A stretch of 64,000 nt of DNA from Thalassobius sp002708925. Its GTDB lineage: Bacteria; Pseudomonadota; Alphaproteobacteria; Rhodobacterales; Rhodobacteraceae. The stretch spans positions 310,001 through 374,000 of the forward strand of contig NZ_JBNAGJ010000003.1 of NCBI RefSeq assembly GCF_049803795.1. Reading direction: 5' to 3'. The translations under genes and the position numbers were made by a program. Under the pieces are notes generated by a model that was not told the DNA's origin, ran no database searches, and saw only the letters and a program-made list of their open reading frames with translations. This document shows, piece after piece, positions 26,120 to 33,763 of the stretch; the first letter of the stretch is position 1, and each line of letters begins with the position of its first letter.

Positions 26120-28360
26120 TTAGATCAGCAGGGGGAATTGGTCAATCAGCGGCAATGTGCGGGCGCGGGTTCCGGTCAGATCGAACAGCGCATTGGCCAG
26201 CGCAGGCATCGAGGGCGGGGTGCCGGGCTCTCCGACCCCTGAAATATGCGGTTTGCGTTGCAGAATCCGGGTTTCGGTTTTCGGCGCGTTATGTATGCGG
26301 ATCGCGTCATAATCAGGGAAATTCTGCTGCTCGGCGGCACCGTTTTCAAAGGTGATTTTACCATGCACGGCGGCGGACAGACCATAGAGCATCCCGCCCT
26401 CCAGCTGCGCCTGCGCAATCGAAGGGTCCAGCAAAACGCCCACATCCGCCGCAATCCAGGCGCGGGCGATGCGGATTTCGCCGTCCTCATCCCTGAGCTC
26501 GATCACCTCGGCGACGGGCGTGCCGAAGGACCAGGTATACCCCACGCCGCGCCCCACGCCCCTGGGGGTTTTGCCGGTCCAGCCGGACATGTCGCGCACG
26601 GTTTCCAGAACGGCGGCAGAGTCGGGGTTTTCGGCGCGCATCATCTCTAGGCGGAATTCCAGCGGGTCACGGCCGGCGGCATGGGCCAGCTCGTCGATGA
26701 ACGTATCGTGAAAGAACCCGTTGAACGACGCCCCGACCGAGCGCCAGAACCCGATCGGCAGATCCAGATCCGCAACATAGCCGCGAATGCGGTAGTTGGG
26801 GATGCTGTAGGGCTGGTCAAAGGCGCCCTCGACCAGCACCTTATCGGGGCCGCTGACGGGCAGGCCGGTCATCCGTCCCCCCGCCTGAACCGAGGCAGAC
26901 TGCGCCGCGATCTGCCCGTCCAGCATCACTGCCTTGCCGTCCTTTACCGCCCCGCGGAAACGCGCCACCGCGCCGGGGCGATAGAAATCATGGGTCATGT
27001 CCTCTTCGCGAGACCACATCAGCTGCACCGGCGTGCCCGGCATCTGGATCGCCAGACGGGTGGCGGCCTGGGCATAGTCCACCTCGCCGCGCCGGCCAAA
27101 ACCGCCGCCCATATAAGTGGTGTGAACCGTCACGGACTCCGGATCCAGCCCGGCGATTTTCGCGCATTTGCGCTGCACGATCACGGGCGATTGATTGCCG
27201 GCCCAGATCGTCAGCTTATCGCGCTCATAAAGGGCGGTGGCGTTCATCGGCTCCATCGTGGCATGGGCCAGATAGGGCAGGCGGTATTCGGCGGTGATTT
27301 CGGTGGCGCCTGCGGGCAGGTTGCCGACGTCGCCGTCATTGCGCAGGGTCGAGTTTGCCCGTCCCTCCAGTGCGGCGTCCAGCGCGGCGTCGATCTGCGC
27401 CATGGTTTGCGGATGCGGAGAAGGGCCCCAATCGACGTCCATAGCCTGCGCCGCCTGCATCGCCAGCCAGCTGTTGCGCGCCACTACGGCGATGGCATTG
27501 CCCAGATCGTACACGCCCTCGACCCCTGGCATGGCGCGCGCCTGCGCCGGGTCAAAGCCGCGCATGTCCCCGTCCAGATGCGGATTGGCGCGCAGGGCGG
27601 CGAATTTCATCCCCGGCAGGCGCACATCCAGGCCGAACGTGGCCCTGCCCGTGGATTTTTCCAGCATGTCCACACGGGGGATGGATTTGCCCAGCTGTTT
27701 CCACTCGGATTTCGGACGCAAAGCCACCTGAGGCGGCGCGATCCCGGCAGCAGCCGGGGCCAGCGCAAGATAGCTGAGCCGCGCTCCGTCCGGGGCGATC
27801 ACATGGCCGGCCTTGGTTTTCAGGCGCGCGGCGGGAATGCCCAGTTTTTCAGCAGCCGCCAGTTTCAGCGCTTCTCGGGCGCTGGCCCCGGCGGCGCGCA
27901 TTCGCTCATAGCCGTCAACGACGCTGGTCGAGCCGCCGGTGATCTGCAACGACAGCAGCTTGCCCACCTGGCCGACGGCATCGGACAGCCCGTGCTGGAA
28001 ATCGCTTTTGGCGTATTCCTTGAAGGGCAAAGAACTGCCCAGCACAGCCACATTCGCATAGGCCTTGCCCGGTGGGCCATGCAGGGTGGTGATGTCTGCC
28101 ATGTCCACGTCCAGTTCCTCGGCGACCAGCGCGGCCAGAGTGGTATGCACCCCCTGGCCCATTTCGGCGCGCGGGGTGATGATGCGGATGCCGGACTGGT
28201 CGATCAGGATATAGGGGGTCAGCGCGGTCTGCCCCTGGGCCGGGGTCAGCGGGTTGGGCGGGGTTTCCTTGATCTTATACACCCCAAAGGCAACGCCCCC
28301 GGCGATTGCGGCAGAGCCGACCAGAAAACTGCGGCGGGTGATTTTTCCAATGCGTGACAT
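26120..28360 (-). CDS. Tat-exported molybdopterin-binding hydroxylase large subunit (IorB-like)
   Basis: A 746-aa large subunit of the xanthine oxidase/isoquinoline 1-oxidoreductase type. The N-terminus KITRRSFLVGSAAIAGG is a twin-arginine signal, so the enzyme is folded in the cytoplasm and exported to the periplasm. Molybdopterin-binding segments include GGGFGRRGEVDYA and, near the end, GVGEPGTPP with the catalytic Glu. It pairs with the 2Fe-2S subunit four bases upstream; together they oxidise aldehydes or N-heterocycles. No FAD subunit and no cytochrome are encoded beside them, so the electron acceptor is unknown. A divergent TetR regulator is adjacent. Confidence 0.93.
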   Translation of the reverse strand: MSRIGKITRRSFLVGSAAIAGGVAFGVYKIKETPPNPLTPAQGQTALTPYILIDQSGIRIITPRAEMGQGVHTTLAALVAEELDVDMADITTLHGPPGKAYANVAVLGSSLPFKEYAKSDFQHGLSDAVGQVGKLLSLQITGGSTSVVDGYERMRAAGASAREALKLAAAEKLGIPAARLKTKAGHVIAPDGARLSYLALAPAAAGIAPPQVALRPKSEWKQLGKSIPRVDMLEKSTGRATFGLDVRLPGMKFAALRANPHLDGDMRGFDPAQARAMPGVEGVYDLGNAIAVVARNSWLAMQAAQAMDVDWGPSPHPQTMAQIDAALDAALEGRANSTLRNDGDVGNLPAGATEITAEYRLPYLAHATMEPMNATALYERDKLTIWAGNQSPVIVQRKCAKIAGLDPESVTVHTTYMGGGFGRRGEVDYAQAATRLAIQMPGTPVQLMWSREEDMTHDFYRPGAVARFRGAVKDGKAVMLDGQIAAQSASVQAGGRMTGLPVSGPDKVLVEGAFDQPYSIPNYRIRGYVADLDLPIGFWRSVGASFNGFFHDTFIDELAHAAGRDPLEFRLEMMRAENPDSAAVLETVRDMSGWTGKTPRGVGRGVGYTWSFGTPVAEVIELRDEDGEIRIARAWIAADVGVLLDPSIAQAQLEGGMLYGLSAAVHGKITFENGAAEQQNFPDYDAIRIHNAPKTETRILQRKPHISGVGEPGTPPSMPALANALFDLTGTRARTLPLIDQFPLLI

Positions 28361-28363
28361 GGG

Positions 28364-28825
28364 TTAGCGCTCCATCATCTTGGCGGCGTCATGAATGGCG
28401 GCGCGGATACGGGTGTAGGTGCCGCAGCGGCACAGGTTGCCCTGCATCGCCTCGTCAATCTGTGCATCCGATGGCGTGGGGGTGGTGTCCAGAAGCGCGG
28501 CGGCCTGCATGATCTGGCCCGACTGGCAATAGCCGCATTGCGCCACCTGATGTTTGACCCATGCCTCTTGCAGCGCGTGCAGGGCGTCCGGCTTGCCCAG
28601 CCCCTCGATCGTGCGGACCTCGCCCCAGACATCGGCCAGAGGCACCTGACACGCGCGCACGGCCTCGCCTTCGATCTGCACGGTGCAGGCCCCGCAAGCC
28701 GCCACGCCGCAGCCGAATTTGGTGCCGGTCAGGCCCAGCTCGTCGCGCAGAACCCACAGCAGGGGCACGTCATCGGGCAGGTCAAGCCGATGGATTTCTC
28801 CGTTGACGGTCAGGGTGGTTGGCAT
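28364..28825 (-). CDS. 2Fe-2S small subunit of the molybdenum hydroxylase (IorA-like)
   Basis: A 153-aa iron-sulfur subunit with two [2Fe-2S] sites. The plant-ferredoxin type site is GCGVAACGACTVQ plus a later Cys, and the helical-bundle site is CGYCQSGQIMQAA with LCRCGTYTRI. It transfers electrons from the molybdenum centre of the large subunit, whose gene starts three bases after this stop. It lacks its own signal peptide, so it would be carried out of the cell with the Tat-exported partner. ATG 28825 follows GAGGAAG at good spacing; a longer reading to 28912 would run over the operator region and is unlikely. Confidence 0.95.
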   Translation of the reverse strand: MPTTLTVNGEIHRLDLPDDVPLLWVLRDELGLTGTKFGCGVAACGACTVQIEGEAVRACQVPLADVWGEVRTIEGLGKPDALHALQEAWVKHQVAQCGYCQSGQIMQAAALLDTTPTPSDAQIDEAMQGNLCRCGTYTRIRAAIHDAAKMMER

Positions 28826-28862
28826 GGTGGCTTCCTCTGGTTGGCGGTGAAGTGTGACGTTA

Positions 28863-28921
28863 TGACAAAAATGGTCAAAAGTGTCATATCTGTCAATTGA
28901 CATTTTTGGCAATTTTTGTCA
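28863..28921. promoter_or_regulatory. Operator region between hydroxylase genes and tetR
   Basis: This AT-rich intergenic stretch holds a perfect 12-bp palindrome TGTCAATTGACA (28891-28902) nested inside a 10-bp inverted repeat, TGACAAAAAT at 28863-28872 and its complement at 28912-28921. Further TGTCA/GGTCA half-sites lie between them. It sits between divergent starts (28825 and 28932), the usual place for autoregulated TetR operators. Binding by the adjacent regulator is inferred. Confidence 0.65.
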
Positions 28922-28931
28922 ATCAGTCTAA

Positions 28932-29543
28932 ATGCAGATGACAGAACAGAAAATTCCCGGCCTGGATGAGAAGCAGCAGGCGATCATGGCCGCCGCATTC
29001 GAGGCCTTCCGGCTGTATGGGGTCAAGCGCACCTCGATGGCGGATATTGCCAGCGGGGCAGGGATGTCGCGGGCGGCTTTGTATCTGCATTACCGCAACA
29101 AAGAGGATATTTTCCGTTCTCTGGTAACGGGTTACTATGATCTGGCGACCCAGCAGGTGGAACAGGTTCTGCGTCAGGATGCCCCCCTGTCCGAGTCCCT
29201 GCGCAATGCTTTTCTGACGCAGGCCGGCCCGGTTTTCGAAGCGCTGCTCAGCTCGCCGCACGGGCAGGAATTGCTGGACACCAAACATGCCCATTCCGAG
29301 GATCTGGTGATCGCGGGCGAAGAGCGTCTGGCGCAGATCTATGCCGCCTGGCTGGATCGCCGGGTGGGCGCGGGCGACATCGAGGCCCAGGTGATTCAGG
29401 CCGTCGGCGGGGATACGCTGTCCATGGCACGCACGATGCTAAGCGCGCTGCACGGGGTGAAAACCGCGTTGCCGGGCATCGAGGAATACAAGGTCTCGAT
29501 CACCCGGCTGGCGCATCTGTTTGGGCGCGCGCTGGCGAAATGA
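28932..29543 (+). CDS. TetR family transcriptional regulator
   Basis: A 203-aa repressor-type protein. The N-terminal helix-turn-helix is visible (AFEAFRLYGVKRTSMADIA, then SRAALYLHYRNKEDIF), matching TetR_N. The C-terminal ligand domain is unassigned. ATG 28932 or 28938 are both possible; no strong ribosome site is seen. It is divergent from the molybdenum hydroxylase pair and shares a control region rich in TGTCA/TGACA dyads, so it probably represses those genes until an aldehyde or heterocycle appears. Its stop codon abuts the stop of the convergent SDR gene. Confidence 0.93.
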   Translation: MQMTEQKIPGLDEKQQAIMAAAFEAFRLYGVKRTSMADIASGAGMSRAALYLHYRNKEDIFRSLVTGYYDLATQQVEQVLRQDAPLSESLRNAFLTQAGPVFEALLSSPHGQELLDTKHAHSEDLVIAGEERLAQIYAAWLDRRVGAGDIEAQVIQAVGGDTLSMARTMLSALHGVKTALPGIEEYKVSITRLAHLFGRALAK

Positions 29544-30296
29544 TTAGACCTTGCCGCCGGCGATCTCGATCTCCTGCCCGTTGACGCTGCCCGATCCGGG
29601 CCCGCACAGCCACAGCGCGGCCTGGGCGATTTCGTCGGGGTCGATCAGGCGGCGGTGGCGGTTGGCGTTGACCATGACTTTCATCGCGTCCTCTGCCGAC
29701 ATGCCCGAGCGTTCCTGAATCGAATCCACATTGCGGGTGATGATGTCGGTGGCCACATAGCCGGGGCAGATCGAGTTGAACGTGTAATTCGAGCCCATGA
29801 AATCCTCGGAAATCGAGCGCATCATCCCGATCACCCCATGTTTCGAGGCCGCATAGGCGCCGCCTCCCGGCAGTCCGCGCACCCCCGCGATCGAGGAAAT
29901 GGCAATCACCCGTCCCCAGTCGGTTTGCAGCATCGAGCGCATGGATTCGCGTACCGTAAAGAACGCGCCGTCCAGATTGGTCGCCATGATTTGACGCCAG
30001 AACTCGGTGTCCGTTTTGTGCAACTTGCGCCCCTCGGCGATGCCCGCATTGGCCACGCAGATCTGGATGGGGCCGCGTTCGGCCACGGCCTGATCAATGA
30101 CATCGCGCACGGCGGTTTCGTCCGTGACGTCCATCACGGCGGGGTGCAGGGTGTCGCCGGCAACCTCTTCCAGCACGTTCAGGCGGCGGCCGGTGATGGT
30201 GACCTGCGCGCCGGCCCCGGCCAGGGCGCGGGCGATGGCCAGGCCGATCCCCGTGCCGCCACCCGTCACCAGCGCGTGTTTTCCTTCTAATGTCAT
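29544..30296 (-). CDS. SDR family oxidoreductase (3-hydroxybutyrate dehydrogenase-like)
   Basis: A 250-aa short-chain dehydrogenase with the cofactor loop VTGGGTGIGLAIA, the NAG motif (VANAGIAEG), catalytic Ser in AISSIAGVRG and YAASKHG as YxxxK. The arginine after the second strand (ITGRRLN) favours NADP(H). It resembles the D-3-hydroxybutyrate dehydrogenase/FabG group, but the substrate cannot be fixed. It converges on tetR and diverges from the exported metallo-beta-lactamase-fold gene, with 147 bases between starts. Its start lies about nine bases from a GAGGA site. Confidence 0.9.
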   Translation of the reverse strand: MTLEGKHALVTGGGTGIGLAIARALAGAGAQVTITGRRLNVLEEVAGDTLHPAVMDVTDETAVRDVIDQAVAERGPIQICVANAGIAEGRKLHKTDTEFWRQIMATNLDGAFFTVRESMRSMLQTDWGRVIAISSIAGVRGLPGGGAYAASKHGVIGMMRSISEDFMGSNYTFNSICPGYVATDIITRNVDSIQERSGMSAEDAMKVMVNANRHRRLIDPDEIAQAALWLCGPGSGSVNGQEIEIAGGKV

Positions 30297-30443
30297 GTGT
30301 GGTTCCTCCTCGCATTATGGGCTCCACGTTAAGGGCCGCGCACAGGCAGGCAAGAGCGCCGTCCCGTCACTTCGGCTCTGCGCGTGCTTTACAAACGCAT
30401 TCATATGAGTGAATTTGTCGCCTGAATCATGAGGGAGGATTTC

Positions 30444-31394
30444 ATGAAACCATTTATTATTGCCGCCATGACGGGCCTGTTGGCGCAGACCGCCCTGGCC
30501 AGCGAAGATATTGCCGATCAGTACCCCCAGTCCGAGCTTTACGAAAAGCCGGTCGAGGTGATCCCGCATGTGTTCTCGGCCATTGGGGCTACGGCTCCGC
30601 CCACCTATGAGAACAGCGGCCACAACAACAACCTGTCCTTCGTGATCACCGGCGACGGGGTTGTCGTGGTCAATGGCGGGGCCTCGGCCCGTCTGGCCGC
30701 TGCCCTGCATGACGAAATCAAGGCCGTGACCGACCAACCCGTCAAGCTGGTGATCAGCGAGAACGGGCAGGGGCACGCGATGCTGGGGAATTCATATTGG
30801 GCCGATCAGGGGGTTGAAATCCTGATGCATGTGGATGCCGCCCATGAAATCGAGGAAAACGGCGATTTCATCCTGCAAGGGATGCAGCGCTATAACCGCG
30901 ACAAGGCCGAGGGCACGCGGGTTGTGCCGCCCACGCAGACCTTCGAGGCGCAGCAGGTCTTTACCATGGGGGATGTGGAATTCCACATTCTGCATCTGGG
31001 GCCGGCTCATGGGCCGGGCGACACGCAGGTCTGGATTCCGCAATGGAGCATGATGATCGCCGGCGATATCGCGTTTCACGAACGGATGCCTCCGATTTTT
31101 CCGGACACCTGCACCAGCTGCTGGATCGAAACCTGGGAACAGGCCTTTGAGCCGCTGAACCCCACCTATGTGATCCCCGGTCACGGACATCCGACCAACC
31201 TGGCGCAGGTGCGCCGCTATACGCGGGACTATCTGGTCGATCTGCGCCAGAAGGTCGGCGCGCATATTGACGAGGGCGGCGACCTGGCCGGAGCCTATTA
31301 CGTGGATCAGGAACGCTGGCGCGTGCTGGACACGTTCGATGAGCTGGCCACCAAGAATGCGGGCCGCGTCTACGAAGAAATGGAGTGGGAATAA
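30444..31394 (+). CDS. Exported metallo-beta-lactamase-fold protein with altered metal motif
   Basis: A 316-aa protein with a signal peptide (first 19-20 residues, ending TALAS). The fold matches metallo-beta-lactamases: a late GPAHGPGD (His189), AGDIAFH (Asp208) and IPGHGHPT (His247). However, the usual HxHxDH metal site is replaced by ENGQGHAML (106-114), with Asn, Gln, His and Ala where His, His, Asp and His are expected. Enzyme activity is therefore doubtful or altered; relatives in quinoprotein-linked gene sets vary at this motif. ATG 30444 follows GGGAGGA. It is likely periplasmic. A GC-rich hairpin follows the stop. Confidence 0.82.
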   Translation: MKPFIIAAMTGLLAQTALASEDIADQYPQSELYEKPVEVIPHVFSAIGATAPPTYENSGHNNNLSFVITGDGVVVVNGGASARLAAALHDEIKAVTDQPVKLVISENGQGHAMLGNSYWADQGVEILMHVDAAHEIEENGDFILQGMQRYNRDKAEGTRVVPPTQTFEAQQVFTMGDVEFHILHLGPAHGPGDTQVWIPQWSMMIAGDIAFHERMPPIFPDTCTSCWIETWEQAFEPLNPTYVIPGHGHPTNLAQVRRYTRDYLVDLRQKVGAHIDEGGDLAGAYYVDQERWRVLDTFDELATKNAGRVYEEMEWE

Positions 31395-31403
31395 CCCTCT
31401 ATG

Positions 31404-31429
31404 GCGGGCAGGCCGCAAAGGCCGCCCGC
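31404..31429 (+). terminator. Possible terminator after the metallo-beta-lactamase-fold gene
   Basis: A 10-bp GC-rich stem with a one-base bulge (31404-31414 with 31420-31429) and a 5-base loop, 9 bases after the stop. The following bases are only loosely T-rich, so this is a weak candidate. Confidence 0.4.
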
Positions 31430-31598
31430 GTTGCAAACTTTTGCAGCGTGCGGTGCAAACCATCCTCTCAGGTATGGTAAAAAAGATGACGCATGGCAAC
31501 CTCAACAAAATAGTGCCATTGTGCAGCCGCAGCGTCGGTCTGGCGCAGCAGATGATTCCGGGGGGGGCCCCCGTGCACAAACAAGGGGCGCCATCCTA

Positions 31599-32051
31599 AT
31601 GGTCAAATGGCTTGATATTCCGCAGGTCTGGGTGCTGGCGGCTGCGATTGCGGCCTGGGCGCAGGCGCGGTTTTTCCCGATGGGGCTTAGCTTTGGCGGG
31701 GCCTGGGCGGATTTTCTGGCGGGGATTTTGGTGGGCGGCGGTGTGCTGCTGATGGTTCTGGCCCTGGTTGAGATGCGCAAGCACAGAACCACGGCGATCC
31801 CGCATCGCGATGCCGATGCGATGGTCACGTCCGGTATTTTCTCGCGCTCGCGCAATCCGATCTATCTGGGGGATGTTCTGCTGCTGGCGGGGCTGGTTCT
31901 GTGGTTCGATGCCGTGCTGGCGCTGCCATTGGTGCCGCTTTTGCTGTGGCTTCTGGAAAAACGCTTTGTACTACCAGAGGAGAACAGACTGAGGCTGAAA
32001 TTTCGTGCTAATTATGCACGGTACTGCCAAAAGACGCGTCGTTGGATTTGA
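31599..32051 (+). CDS. Isoprenylcysteine carboxyl methyltransferase-family membrane protein
   Basis: A 150-aa membrane protein with about four hydrophobic helices. The signature is SRNPIYLGDVLLLAG followed by EENRLRLKFRANYARYC near the end, which form the S-adenosylmethionine-binding part of ICMT/PEMT-type methyltransferases. Bacterial members are mostly uncharacterised and may methylate lipids or quinones. ATG 31599 follows GGGG ten bases earlier; the long in-frame leader reading from 31401 is unlikely. It sits in a 204-base gap after the metallo-beta-lactamase-fold gene and before pntA. Confidence 0.82.
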   Translation: MVKWLDIPQVWVLAAAIAAWAQARFFPMGLSFGGAWADFLAGILVGGGVLLMVLALVEMRKHRTTAIPHRDADAMVTSGIFSRSRNPIYLGDVLLLAGLVLWFDAVLALPLVPLLLWLLEKRFVLPEENRLRLKFRANYARYCQKTRRWI

Positions 32052-32089
32052 CTTAGCGGTCTGTTCAGTGCATCTGAGGCGAAATCGTT

Positions 32090-32106
32090 GCGCAATAAAA
32101 TTGCGC
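32090..32106. promoter_or_regulatory. Short dyad upstream of pntA
   Basis: GCGCAAT and ATTGCGC flank AAA (32090-32106), 70-86 bases before the pntA start. It could be an operator or part of the promoter. No T-tract follows, so it is not a terminator. Confidence 0.3.
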
Positions 32107-32175
32107 GACACAGAATAACAAGCTCCGAATATGTCGGGGTGAAGGGGTTAACTGTTCTTAAGGGGGACAAAAAAG

Positions 32176-33750
32176 TTGAAAATCGGAACTCCTAAGGAAG
32201 TGTTCGAGGGAGAAAATCGCGTTGCGATGACTCCTGACTCGGCTCTGCAATTGCAGAAGCTGGGCTACGAATGCGCCATCGAGTCCGGGGCGGGTGCCGC
32301 CGCCGGGTTCTCGGATGAGGTCTATGAAAAGGCCGGGGTCGAGATCGTCAAATCCGCAGCCCAGCTGTGGAAAGGTGTGGATGTGGTCGCCAAGGTGCGC
32401 CAACCCACCGAGACCGAACTGAAACGTATGAGCGCTGGTCAGACCCTGATCAGCTTCTTCAACCCGGCAGGGAACGAAGAGGGCCTGGAGCTTGCCAAAT
32501 CCAAGGGCGCGAATGTGATCGCCATGGAAATGGTGCCGCGCATCAGCCGGGCTCAGAAGATGGACGCGCTGTCGTCCATGGCCAACATCGCCGGCTATCG
32601 CGCCGTGATCGAGGCAGGCAACAACTTTGGCCGGTTCTTTACCGGGCAGGTGACGGCCGCCGGTAAAGTGCCCCCCGCCAAGGTTCTGGTCGTGGGTGCC
32701 GGCGTGGCCGGTCTGGCTGCCATCGGGACCGCGACCTCGCTGGGTGCGATCACCTATGCTTTCGACGTGCGTCCCGAAGTGGCCGAGCAAGTCGAATCCA
32801 TGGGCGCCGAGTTCGTGTTCCTGGACTTCGAAGAAGAACAGCAGGATGGCGCGTCCACCGGCGGCTATGCCTCGGTTCAGTCCGACGAATTCCGCGAGGC
32901 GCAGCTGGCCAAGTTCCGCGAACTGGCCCCCGAGGTGGACATCGTGATCACCACCGCGCTGATCCCCAACCGCGAAGCCCCCGAGCTGTGGACCAAGGAT
33001 ATGGTCGAGGCGATGAAGCCCGGTTCCGTGATCGTGGATCTGGCGGCTGAAAAGGGCGGGAACTGCAAACTGACCGTCGCAGACGAGAAAATCGTGACCG
33101 AAAATGGCGTGACCATCATCGGCTACACCGATTTCCCGTCGCGCATGGCCGCGCAGTCCTCCAGCCTGTATGCCACCAACATCCGTCACATGATGACTGA
33201 CCTGACCCCTGAAAAGGACGGCCAGATCAATCACAACATGGAAGACGACGTGATCCGCGGCGCCACCGTGACCTTTGACAAGGAAATCACCTGGCCGCCG
33301 CCGCCGCCCAAGGTTCAGGCGATTGCCGCCCAGAAACCCAAAGAAGCCCCCAAGGAACTGACGCCCGAAGAAAAACGCGCGCAGGAAATTGCGGCCTTCA
33401 AGGCGCAGACCAAACAGCAGGTGACCCTGCTGGCGGTTGGTGCGGCTCTGCTGCTGGGCGTGGGTCTGGTGGCCCCTGCCAGCTTCATGCAGCACTTTAT
33501 CGTGTTCGTTCTGGCCGTGTTCGTGGGCTTCCAGGTGATCTGGAACGTGTCGCATTCGCTGCACACCCCGCTGATGGCTGTGACCAACGCCATTTCGTCG
33601 ATCATCATCCTGGGCGCTCTGATGCAGATCGGATCGGGCTCGTTCCTGGTGATCCTCCTTGCCGCGCTTTCGGTCTTTATGGCCGGGATCAACATCTTCG
33701 GCGGCTTCCTCGTGACCCGGCGTATGCTCGCCATGTTCCAGAAATCGTAA
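32176..33750 (+). CDS. pntA: NAD(P) transhydrogenase subunit alpha
   Basis: A 524-aa PntA, the NAD(H)-binding subunit of the proton-translocating transhydrogenase that makes NADPH from NADH and NADP at the cost of proton-motive force. The NAD loop VVGAGVAGLAA is at about 172-182. A linker rich in Pro/Lys/Glu precedes the C-terminal membrane helices (from about 415: VTLLAVGAALLLGVGLVAPA and onward). The start is TTG at 32176, backed by a strong AGGGGG site nine bases earlier, and the protein starts MKIGTPKEVFEGENRVA as in other PntA proteins. pntB follows after 13 bases. Confidence 0.97.
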   Translation: MKIGTPKEVFEGENRVAMTPDSALQLQKLGYECAIESGAGAAAGFSDEVYEKAGVEIVKSAAQLWKGVDVVAKVRQPTETELKRMSAGQTLISFFNPAGNEEGLELAKSKGANVIAMEMVPRISRAQKMDALSSMANIAGYRAVIEAGNNFGRFFTGQVTAAGKVPPAKVLVVGAGVAGLAAIGTATSLGAITYAFDVRPEVAEQVESMGAEFVFLDFEEEQQDGASTGGYASVQSDEFREAQLAKFRELAPEVDIVITTALIPNREAPELWTKDMVEAMKPGSVIVDLAAEKGGNCKLTVADEKIVTENGVTIIGYTDFPSRMAAQSSSLYATNIRHMMTDLTPEKDGQINHNMEDDVIRGATVTFDKEITWPPPPPKVQAIAAQKPKEAPKELTPEEKRAQEIAAFKAQTKQQVTLLAVGAALLLGVGLVAPASFMQHFIVFVLAVFVGFQVIWNVSHSLHTPLMAVTNAISSIIILGALMQIGSGSFLVILLAALSVFMAGINIFGGFLVTRRMLAMFQKS

Positions 33751-33763
33751 GGAGTAGGGACAC

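Noticed and set aside
31401..31598. N-terminal extension of the methyltransferase-like gene
   Set aside because: The extension is polar, contains the hairpin region, and has no ribosome site, while ATG 31599 has one and begins the membrane fold.
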